This document shows, one piece after another, positions 27,301-34,185 of a stretch of DNA of 64,000 bases. Made by a program: the position numbers and the translations under genes. Numbering within the stretch: the stretch's first letter is position 1; each line of letters opens with the position of its first letter. Source of the DNA: an uncultured Duncaniella sp. (GTDB lineage Bacteria > Bacteroidota > Bacteroidia > Bacteroidales > Muribaculaceae). The notes under the pieces are model-generated. The model saw only the letters and a program-made list of their open reading frames with translations, did no database searches and was not told the origin of the DNA. The stretch covers positions 1-64,000 of the forward strand of contig CAJUIX010000005.1 of the NCBI GenBank assembly GCA_910586665.1, read 5' to 3'.

Positions 27301-27695
27301 TTCTTGAAACCGTCGGGCACAGGATAGACCGGGAAAAGAATCTCCGGGGCACTCCAGTTGTAGCCGTCGGCCGAGGTCTGCAAGAGTGTGCGGCCCCCAC
27401 CGACATGCTCGTCAACCGGGTTGGAGAGATAGTGCATATAGAACTTGCCGTTCCAGTAGGCCATCATGGGCTGATGGTTGTAGGTCCAGCCGTTGTCATT
27501 GGGCGAATAGAGGTCATAGCGGCGGTTGGCGCGCATGGTCTGGATGTTGTGGACACCGACCGCGGGCGAGAGGCCGCCGTCGTGGCGGTTGGGGTTGGAA
27601 AGCTTGTCGCCGGTATAGTGAATCCTGTCGTCGGCAGAGAGATTGACCGTCGCAAGACAGGCTGCCGAAAGGATTAGAAATCTTGATATATTCAT
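24372..27695 (-). CDS. Bimodular GH143/GH142-type enzyme (BT1020-like architecture)
   Basis: 1107 aa, exported (signal 1-21). Residues about 30-410 form a beta-propeller-like, sialidase-resembling domain (HDGGLSPAVGVHNIQTM, WKHALTSISEDGGNTWAEP with an Asp box). Residues about 430-620 look like a concanavalin-type beta-sandwich (ELTVEFDLM, GKPYHVKVDL). Residues about 650-1080 are a six-hairpin (alpha/alpha) barrel (GYGMTEFLV, SSWNPDAVYGRYL, CEWDGAIWPFASAQT). This matches the layout I recall for B. thetaiotaomicron BT1020, whose GH142 part removes beta-L-arabinofuranose and GH143 part removes Dha from RG-II side chain D. The family numbers are recalled, not searched. Its ATG overlaps the stop of the upstream GH43-like gene (ATGA). 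Confidence 0.72.
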   Translation of the reverse strand: MNISRFLILSAACLATVNLSADDRIHYTGDKLSNPNRHDGGLSPAVGVHNIQTMRANRRYDLYSPNDNGWTYNHQPMMAYWNGKFYMHYLSNPVDEHVGGGRTLLQTSADGYNWSAPEILFPVYPVPDGFKKEGIDQVASDASAVMHQRVGFYVSKSGRLLAIGNYGIALHPKDDPNDGNGIGRVVREIYPDGSFGPIYFIYYNHDFNEKNTIYPNYKKSKDKGFREACEEIIANPLYRMQWVEEADRNDPLIPLAKPYKAFCYYTLPDGRIASLWKHALTSISEDGGNTWAEPVERAKGFVNSNAKIWGQKLSDGSYATVYNPSEFRWPLAISLSSDGLDYKTLNLVHGEVPPMRYAGQYKSFGPQYVRGIQEGNGTPPDGDLWVTYSVGKEDMWVARVPVPVELVASEHANEDFADFKQLSDLTMWNIYSPVWAPVSLQAKDGKTWLTLSDKDPYDVAKVERKIPPTKELTVEFDLMADQNDHGDLLIEFVDDEGTACARLDLTPEGEFRSKGGARYGKILNYEPGKPYHVKVDLSVGNRNSTVYVNGEKKATRMLFAPVHEVERVVFRTGKHSDYPNVDTEADQHNDMPRANDVDKEATYRIANFKSSSRDVDGYAAVLKYDDFAHHADYFNGMEDENIVQAIPNSESSAWMKENIPLFECPDKDMEQMYYYRWWTLRKHIKNTPVGYGMTEFLVNRNYADKYNLIACAIGHHIYESRWLRDPKYLDGIINTWYHGNDGKPMNKMMKFSSWNPDAVYGRYLVNGNLDALAKIYPDLKDEYARWEETHRLPNGLYWQSDVADGMEESVSGGRKKQYARPTINSYMYGNAMALASIADKLGKADEKEYYLKKAAEIKNLVQSRLWNKDHAFFETVRGDTCAQAREAIGYIPWYFNLPDKGIYDEAWLQLNDEKGFSAPYGLTTAERRHPEFRTRGVGKCEWDGAIWPFASAQTLTALANYLNSEENPVVTDSTYFAQMKRYVESQHHRGRPYIGEYLDEVTGYWLKGDQERSRYYNHSTFNDLVITGLVGLRPRADKTIEVNPLVPEGTWDWFCLDNVPYHGRNVSIIWDKDGQHYHQGSGLRVLVDGKLVGHSPTLGRLICKDVL

Positions 27696-28642
27696 TTTTT
27701 GCTGGCTTCAATTAGTTTGTTGACTACAGAACGGGGCGCACGGAAGATTGTGCCGTGCTTGTGGTCCTTGGGGATAGATACGCTGTCGGTCACATCCATG
27801 AAATTGACGAAATCCTTGGTCTTGTGTGCGCTGTAGATGAATTTGCGGTAGGTGTCATAGTAGATATAGTACTCGTCGCCGACCTTGACCACCGACGGGC
27901 CTTCGGTAAATGACTCTGTGAAAGGCTCGGATGCGGCGCTGTAGGGTCCTTCGGCCGACTTGGCAAAGGCAACCTTGATGTTGCGGTTGGGGCGGGTATT
28001 GTCCTTGACCACCATCACATAATCCTCCGGGGCGCGCTTAACAAGCACAGCGTCAATGCAGCTGAAGCCGGGATCATAAAAGAGCTTCGGGTCGGAGAAG
28101 GTCTTGAAGTCCTTGGTCGTGACATAGTAGAGGCGATGGTTGTTCTTCTCGTCCTCGATGCCTACATCGAAGCCGGCATCGACAACGCAGGAAGCGTAGA
28201 TAATCATATACTGGTCCTTCACATCGTCATAGAAAAGCTCCGGGGCCCAGACATTCTGAGTCGACGCTATCGAATCCATAGCCGGGATGCGGCGCTGCTC
28301 GCTCCAGTTGATAAGGTCCTTCGAGCTTGCATAGCCGAAGCCGGTGTCACCCTTCCAGGCGATGGTCCACACGAGGTGATATGTGCTGTCGGGACCTGCG
28401 ACTATCGAGGGGTCGCGCATGATATTCATGCCTATCTCAGGTTTCAGCCATGTCCCGGCGATGCTGTCCCAGTGGATGCCGTCCTCGCTGTAGAGGAAGC
28501 GCAGCCCCTCGTCGGCTGGCTCATGGAAGGAGGTAAACATGTAGAGGTCTTCCTCAGGCTCCTTTTGGGCTGTGCCGGCGGAGCAGGAATAAAGCGACAC
28601 GCCGAGCCCGAGGGCTAATATTGCAGCTGATAAAAATTTCAT
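27692..28642 (-). CDS. GH43-like five-bladed propeller lipoprotein
   Basis: 316 aa. Signal peptide with lipobox LYSC (Cys20). The chain is a small five-bladed beta-propeller of the GH43/GH32-like superfamily. MRDPSIVAGPD (about 75-85) supplies the usual N-terminal Asp, and FTEGPSVVKVGDEYYIYYD (about 245-263) supplies the EGP glutamate. A middle Asp is plausible at CIDAVLVKR. Such enzymes release arabinose, xylose or galactose. The acylated Cys suggests anchoring to the outer membrane or its periplasmic face. It sits between the two bimodular side-chain enzymes and overlaps the GH143/GH142-type gene by 4 bp. Subfamily and substrate are not decidable here. Confidence 0.75.
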   Translation of the reverse strand: MKFLSAAILALGLGVSLYSCSAGTAQKEPEEDLYMFTSFHEPADEGLRFLYSEDGIHWDSIAGTWLKPEIGMNIMRDPSIVAGPDSTYHLVWTIAWKGDTGFGYASSKDLINWSEQRRIPAMDSIASTQNVWAPELFYDDVKDQYMIIYASCVVDAGFDVGIEDEKNNHRLYYVTTKDFKTFSDPKLFYDPGFSCIDAVLVKRAPEDYVMVVKDNTRPNRNIKVAFAKSAEGPYSAASEPFTESFTEGPSVVKVGDEYYIYYDTYRKFIYSAHKTKDFVNFMDVTDSVSIPKDHKHGTIFRAPRSVVNKLIEASKK

Positions 28643-28675
28643 GATTATAATCTGATTGGTCGTTATCTGTTAAGG

Positions 28676-31600
28676 TTAAAGATCAATTTTGGCGTATTTC
28701 ACACGCTGGCGACGCCAGGTGTAGACCGCGTGGAGCTTGCCATCCTTGCCCTGGATGATGCTGGGATAGGAATACTGGCTCACGGGGCTGTCCTCAAGAG
28801 TTATCACATTGTCCCAGTGTAGTCCGTCGTCGGAGACTGCCACGCACAGCGGTGTGCGGACACCCTTGGGAGTGCCTTTGATTGTTGCAAAATCATTGTA
28901 GATGAGGACGTGGCGACCATCGGCGAGAGTGACGGCGTCGGTGCCTGAATTGTTGTTTGGCATGTCGATGAGTGTGACAGGCGTCCATGTGTCGCCGTTG
29001 TCAGAGCTATAGCTTGTGGCAATCTTTGAATTGCGGGTGCGGCACAGAATTTGCAGGCGTCCGTCGGCAAGGCGGAGGATGCTCGGCTGTATGGCATAGA
29101 TAGGCTCCGGCTCGGTGCGGTCAGTGCGGACAGCCGAGTCAGTGGGGAGTGCGCCCGTGGAGCGCCAGGTCTTGCCGTTGTCATCACTGATTTCAATCCA
29201 TGCGCGCCAGCCCTTACCCTCACGGCTGCTCGGGGAGATGATGCGTCCGTTGATATACTCGGGCTTGTTCTTTATCGGGCCGAGGATGCCTTCGGGAAGA
29301 GCCTCGCGCTCACCCCAGGTCTTGCCACCGTCCTGCGAGCGGACAACCCAGCCGGTCCAGTCGCCAACGCTCGAGCCAATCTTGTAGAAGAGCATCAGCT
29401 CTTTCTGACCGGGAATCTGGAAGAGCACCGGGTTCCAGCAGGCCTTGCGGCGCGCGTTGTCGATATTGCCCTTGAAATTAGGACCTACGGGGCCGGCAGT
29501 CGCCGGAGTGGTCTCGGCATTGATGCCGGAGAGGCCTGCAAGCTTGATGTCGGGGTCAGAGAGGTCAAAGACACCGTCGGCTGCAATCATAGGCTCGCTC
29601 CACTCCGCAGCTCCCTTGGGTTTGCGACACACCCATATCACACAATCGGGGTTGCGCTCCTTCGTGCCACCGAAAAATGCGGCAACGAGATCACCGTTGT
29701 CAAGCTCGACGATTGTAGCGCCGTGACATTCGGGGAATGAGGCCGTCTCATAAAGGAATTCATCGTTGAGTATGCCCTTGCGCTTGTCGCCGAGCGAGGG
29801 GTCGACCTTGATGTCGAGATTATAGACGCCCGAGCCGACAGACCAGTAGGAATCATTGCCCTCGGAACGGAGATATTTCGCACCCGGAGCCTTGACGGCT
29901 TTCCTGTCGGGAGTCGGGACGCAGAGGACTGCCGTAGTGTTGCACGGAATCTCCACGCGCCAGTCAATGTGCATCGGTGTCTTGACCCAGCGGCTCGCAA
30001 GGAGGCCGTAGGGGGTACGGTAGGAAGCGTTGACACTGTCGAGCTGCTGGATTGAGAAGTCTGGCTTGAGAAGAATCTCCTTGTAGCCCGGCTTGGCTGG
30101 ATTGAAGCCGGCAAGGTCCTGATAGTACCAGTTGATATGGTCGCCGAGCATCATGACATGGTTGTTGCTGTTCATGCGGCGGCTGGCAGTGTCACCGTTC
30201 CAAAGTTCCCATATCGTGGTAGCGCCCTTCTCGATTTCATAGCCGTAGCTCGGATATGAGCGGTTGGTGGCCAGGAGAGCGGCGACGTCACCACGGCCTA
30301 TGCGTGAAAGTTCGCGCATGAGCCAATTTACGCCGATCACACCCGTACTGATATGGCCCTTGTTGGTCTCGATGATAGTCTTGATGAGATTGTCGGCCAC
30401 AGCCTGGCGATACTCTGCCGGAACCATGTCGAAGGCGAGCGGAAGCACATTGGCTGTAGCAGTGTTATTACCATAGAATATGCTGTCGGGATAGAGGATG
30501 TGGGGAGTCTTCACAGGGGAAGTGCCCTTCTTGACAGTAAGGAAGTGCTTGTTGAAAGCGGCCTTCACCTCATCGGCGTCTCGCTCCCACTCGGCAGCCT
30601 CGGCATCGAGTCCCTGCATGCGGGCAAACTTGGCCATGAGCTGGCACACCTTATAATAATAGGCCGATGCGATGAGGATGCCGTCGGTCTTGCGCGCCGG
30701 GTCCTGGCTGTGAATCATATCGGGCTTTTCCGGGGGCACACACCAGTCACCAAACTTGTCGGCAGTGATAAGCCCCTCCTTGTTGGTATAGTCGGTACGG
30801 ATGTGGTTCATCCACTTCTTCATTGCCTCGTAGTTGCGAAGGATGGGCTGCGGGTTGCCGGTCTGCTCATAAATCATATTGGAGACAATGGGTAGTGTCG
30901 ACGACCAGGTCATGTCAGAAGTGTAATAATTGTAAAAGGCGGGGGCGATATCGGGGAGACAGCCATCCTCACGCTGCGACTCGCGCATGTCGTCCATCCA
31001 CTTGGCATAGAATGTCCCGTTGTCAAACAGGAAGTTCTCGCCCCATGTGCCCATGATGTGGTCGCCTGTCCAGGGCTGGCGCTCGTCGCGCTGCGGACAG
31101 TCGACGGGGACACCCTTATAGTTGCTTGCAATGCCCCACCAGGCGTTGCGATGAATGGCATTGATTGTGGGGTTGGAGCTTGCAAAGGAGCCGTTGTCAG
31201 GAAGATTGTCATAGACGAACTCTGCAACGATATCCTCGGGCTTCAAGTCCTTGACGCCAGTTACTTCCACAAACTGGAAACCGTGGTAGGAAAACTTAGG
31301 GCTCCACTTCACACCCTTCTCGGTGCCGTTGGCAATATAGCGGTCAGTGCTCTGGGCGTGACGTAGATTCTCGACGTCGAGTTGAGTGCTGTCAGGGGAG
31401 ATGCGCTCCGAGTAACGAATTACTACAGTGTCACCCTTGGCCACATCCGAGATTGCAATCTTCACCCAGCCGGCCATGTTCTGACCGAAGTCCACCATAT
31501 AGCGGTCGCCGAGCTTGCGCACACTCTTAGGGGTCAGCGTGCGCATGACCTTCATGTTGGGGGCTGTATTGCCACGAAGAGAGCCGTAGGGAAGCTCCGC

Positions 31601-32584
31601 GCGCTGTGCCTTGAGCCATTTGGAATCATCGTAGCCGGGCTTGGTCCAGTCGCCAAGCTCGAGACGGGCGTCATAGACCTCGCCGTCATACTCATTGTTG
31701 CTGCGGATAGGACCCTCGGCGGTCAGACTCCACTTCTCGTCGGTGTTGACGCGCTGCTTTGTGCCGTCGGCATACTCGATTATGAGGTTCATGCGCACCT
31801 TGGGATAGCCGAATGTGGGTATCTTATAGGGCTTATAGTTCTGACGCATTGTATAGAAGCGGCCGTTGCCGAGGGTGACGCCCACGGCATTGGCACCGCC
31901 ATTGCCTTTGAGCATGTCGGTGACGTCATAGGAATTATAGAGGGTCGTGCGGCGGTAGTCGGTTGGAGCCGGAGTAAGCACATCTTCCCCAACCTTGTCG
32001 CCGTTGATATAAAGCTCGTAGAGACCGAGGCCGGAGATATGCGCGGTGGCCCGCTTGATTTCCTTGTCCTCGCTCTTGAACTCCTTGCGGAGGTAGCGGG
32101 AGCTCATGCGGCTGTGGGAGTCCTCTATGTCCCACTCGAAGGGGCCTTCCCAACCAATCCAGCGGCCGCCCCAATGGCCTTCGCCAACGATGCCCATGCC
32201 CCACTCTGCCGGAGTGCTCCAGGAAGACTCACCGCGGGTGGTGAACACCTTGACCTTCCAGTAGCAGCGAGTGTTGTCGGTCAATTTCTTACCTTTATAA
32301 GGAACCCATACGGACTGGTCGGAGTCCACACGGCCCGAATCCCAGATGTCTCCCCGGTCAGCCGAAAGGATCTCGGGCGACGAGGCCACGAGCACGCGGT
32401 AGGCCGTCTGCATGACGTCGCGCTCATTCGAACTTATCACCCAGCCCAGTCGCGGAGAGGGCGTCTCGACATTCAGAGGATTCACCAATCCCTCGGTGGT
32501 CAGCGAGCCGACCGTTACGGACGCGCTGACTCCAAGGGTGATAAAAAGTGAAATCAATAGATATGATATACGCTGTATCATCAA
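28676..32584 (-). CDS. GH78 alpha-L-rhamnosidase fused to a sialidase-like (GH33-type) propeller
   Basis: 1302 aa, exported (signal about 1-22). Residues 25-930 are a full GH78 enzyme (Ig-like domain, N sandwich, catalytic barrel with DCPQRDERQPWTGD and GATTIWELWNGD, C-terminal sandwich). From about 940 a second module starts (FLYETASFPECHGATIVELDNG). It continues as a BNR/sialidase propeller with four Asp boxes of SxDxGxxW type (SQDGGKTW, SDDNGKTW, SSDNGDTW, SDDGLHW). The fold suits hydrolysis of ulosonic acids. In RG-II side chain C, Rha is linked to Kdo, so one polypeptide could remove both. The classical FRIP arginine motif is not evident. The pairing with Kdo is inference. Confidence 0.85.
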   Translation of the reverse strand: MMIQRISYLLISLFITLGVSASVTVGSLTTEGLVNPLNVETPSPRLGWVISSNERDVMQTAYRVLVASSPEILSADRGDIWDSGRVDSDQSVWVPYKGKKLTDNTRCYWKVKVFTTRGESSWSTPAEWGMGIVGEGHWGGRWIGWEGPFEWDIEDSHSRMSSRYLRKEFKSEDKEIKRATAHISGLGLYELYINGDKVGEDVLTPAPTDYRRTTLYNSYDVTDMLKGNGGANAVGVTLGNGRFYTMRQNYKPYKIPTFGYPKVRMNLIIEYADGTKQRVNTDEKWSLTAEGPIRSNNEYDGEVYDARLELGDWTKPGYDDSKWLKAQRAELPYGSLRGNTAPNMKVMRTLTPKSVRKLGDRYMVDFGQNMAGWVKIAISDVAKGDTVVIRYSERISPDSTQLDVENLRHAQSTDRYIANGTEKGVKWSPKFSYHGFQFVEVTGVKDLKPEDIVAEFVYDNLPDNGSFASSNPTINAIHRNAWWGIASNYKGVPVDCPQRDERQPWTGDHIMGTWGENFLFDNGTFYAKWMDDMRESQREDGCLPDIAPAFYNYYTSDMTWSSTLPIVSNMIYEQTGNPQPILRNYEAMKKWMNHIRTDYTNKEGLITADKFGDWCVPPEKPDMIHSQDPARKTDGILIASAYYYKVCQLMAKFARMQGLDAEAAEWERDADEVKAAFNKHFLTVKKGTSPVKTPHILYPDSIFYGNNTATANVLPLAFDMVPAEYRQAVADNLIKTIIETNKGHISTGVIGVNWLMRELSRIGRGDVAALLATNRSYPSYGYEIEKGATTIWELWNGDTASRRMNSNNHVMMLGDHINWYYQDLAGFNPAKPGYKEILLKPDFSIQQLDSVNASYRTPYGLLASRWVKTPMHIDWRVEIPCNTTAVLCVPTPDRKAVKAPGAKYLRSEGNDSYWSVGSGVYNLDIKVDPSLGDKRKGILNDEFLYETASFPECHGATIVELDNGDLVAAFFGGTKERNPDCVIWVCRKPKGAAEWSEPMIAADGVFDLSDPDIKLAGLSGINAETTPATAGPVGPNFKGNIDNARRKACWNPVLFQIPGQKELMLFYKIGSSVGDWTGWVVRSQDGGKTWGEREALPEGILGPIKNKPEYINGRIISPSSREGKGWRAWIEISDDNGKTWRSTGALPTDSAVRTDRTEPEPIYAIQPSILRLADGRLQILCRTRNSKIATSYSSDNGDTWTPVTLIDMPNNNSGTDAVTLADGRHVLIYNDFATIKGTPKGVRTPLCVAVSDDGLHWDNVITLEDSPVSQYSYPSIIQGKDGKLHAVYTWRRQRVKYAKIDL

Positions 32585-32609
32585 AAAAATCTCTTGTTAT
32601 TGCCTTACA

Positions 32610-34055
32610 TTAATATTTTGTCGGAAGTTCCTTCCAGTCCTTGCCGATATAATCCTTGTCGGCATCGACCGCTATGAGGACACGGTCATTGCCCGCGCCG
32701 TGGCCGCCGTCATACTGGAAGGGGGTCACCTTGCTGTCAAACTCGCCGATATACTGGAGACTGCCGTTGGTGGGGTCGTACCACCAGGCGTTTTTCTTCT
32801 TGCCCGAAATCTTGGTCAGGTCAATCTCCATCGGGCGGTTGGTATAGTTGTAGACGAGGAGGTAGTCATTGCCGCGGGTGGCGATGAGACGGTCGTAGCG
32901 AGTGCCGTTTTCACCTGCGATTATGCTTTGGTCGGGGACACGCTCGAAGAAGGGGAAGGCAAGCATGAGGTTCTTCAGATACTGCATCTGATTGAAACCG
33001 GGGTCCTTCATGCCCTCATACCAGGTCTTGGTGGCACCGTAGCCGCCATTGTTGGCCGGTTTGAGCATCTGCATGATTGAATTGTGGCCGTAGGTATGGC
33101 CGAAGGCGCCTGCAAAGACAGCCCAATAAGCATAGCGGCGCACATCGGGAGCCTTCCACCAGGGCTGGGAAGGATCGTGCAGACCCTGGGGGATTTCCTC
33201 GTATGAAGGTTCGGCATCGAAAATCGGCTTGCGGGGCTTCATGGCGAGACCTGCCTCGACGTAACGCCAGTTGTCCTCGGCCTGGGCAGCCTGGGCGGTG
33301 TCGTCGCCGTCGCCACGAACCTGGTCATAACGGCGGTGGCCGCTCTGAAACATGTTGAAGTCAAGCCAGTCGGCGTTGTGAAACCAATTGATTGACGATG
33401 TGCGGCCGAAGGGGTGATAGCTCATAAGGTGGTTCTTGTCAATGGACTTTATGGTGCGGGCCATAGCGTTCCACTGGTCGGGGTTGATGTCACCCTTGAC
33501 ATCGCCACCCATTACCCAGATGATGTTGGGCGCATCCTTATAGCGCTCGGCGAGGAACTTGCCGTAAGCCTTGGCATCATCCACGCTCATGAGTCCGGCT
33601 TTCACGAGACCGCCCCAAATGGGCACCATAGCGATATAGATACCGTTTTTCTCGGCCTGCTTTATGATGTAGTCCATGTGGTCCCAGTAGCCATAGACAC
33701 CCTTCTTGTTGATTTCCGAAAAATCCCAGCCATCGGGATGCGAGAACTGGCCGTAGAAATTTATAGCGGGAACATCATTGATCGTCTGCACCTGCACGAC
33801 GTTGAAACCGGCCTCGCGACAGCCGTTAAGGTAGTAGGCCGCCTCGCTTCTGTCGAGGCGCTCTGGAAGGAGCCACCCTGTCTCACCCATCCAAAAGAAT
33901 GGGGTGCCGTTCTCGTGCTGTAGATAAGTACCATTGTCGGATACGCGTAGTTTGCCGTTGTCCCAGGGCTTATACATTTTCTTTACCGGGTCCTGCGCAT
34001 AGGCGGCTGACATGGCCGCTATGAGCAGACAAACAATCAAGCTAAGTTTTTTCAT
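32610..34055 (-). CDS. GH140 apiosidase-type glycosidase (DUF4038)
   Basis: 481 aa from the ATG at 34055, which begins a good signal peptide (MKKLSLIVCLLIAAMSAAYA). The longer open frame to 34136 adds only non-signal sequence and is rejected. The TIM barrel (DUF4038) shows FFWMGETGWLL, FNVVQVQTINDVPA, IAMVPIWGG and VMGGDVKGD with Asp185, then DAEPSYEE with Glu282. A C-terminal beta domain follows (LLVYNYTNRPMEID, about 395-481). The family founder, BT1012, cleaves apiose from the galacturonan backbone of RG-II, releasing side chains A and B. I recall its catalytic pair near the same positions. This gene is a strong marker that the locus targets RG-II. Confidence 0.87.
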   Translation of the reverse strand: MKKLSLIVCLLIAAMSAAYAQDPVKKMYKPWDNGKLRVSDNGTYLQHENGTPFFWMGETGWLLPERLDRSEAAYYLNGCREAGFNVVQVQTINDVPAINFYGQFSHPDGWDFSEINKKGVYGYWDHMDYIIKQAEKNGIYIAMVPIWGGLVKAGLMSVDDAKAYGKFLAERYKDAPNIIWVMGGDVKGDINPDQWNAMARTIKSIDKNHLMSYHPFGRTSSINWFHNADWLDFNMFQSGHRRYDQVRGDGDDTAQAAQAEDNWRYVEAGLAMKPRKPIFDAEPSYEEIPQGLHDPSQPWWKAPDVRRYAYWAVFAGAFGHTYGHNSIMQMLKPANNGGYGATKTWYEGMKDPGFNQMQYLKNLMLAFPFFERVPDQSIIAGENGTRYDRLIATRGNDYLLVYNYTNRPMEIDLTKISGKKKNAWWYDPTNGSLQYIGEFDSKVTPFQYDGGHGAGNDRVLIAVDADKDYIGKDWKELPTKY

Positions 34056-34122
34056 GATTTCAGTATAATTTATTTTTGATAATGCGAATGGATGATTATT
34101 AGCTGTGTAATAGCCATTTGTG

Positions 34123-34148
34123 GTCGGACGTTGCATGCAGCGTCCGAC
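34123..34148. repeat. Palindrome between the GH95 and GH140 genes
   Basis: GTCGGACG (34123-34130) and CGTCCGAC (34141-34148) are perfect inverted copies around TTGCATGCAG, whose core TGCATGCA is itself palindromic. It lies 38 nt past the GH95 stop codon and 67 nt before the GH140 start. No T tract follows on either strand, so it is an mRNA-processing or stabilising stem, or a protein site, more likely than a terminator. Confidence 0.6.
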
Positions 34149-34185
34149 TACAATCCGTATGATTTACTTCGGTCTCTGAAGTTTT

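Noticed and set aside
26649..27677. 342-codon plus-strand frame opposite the GH143/GH142-type gene
   Set aside because: Antisense shadow with no signal peptide or domain.
31382..32551. 389-codon plus-strand frame opposite the GH78-sialidase gene
   Set aside because: Antisense shadow created by codon bias; no domain features.
34056..34136. Longer N-terminus for the GH140 gene
   Set aside because: It adds 27 residues without signal features ahead of a clean signal peptide.
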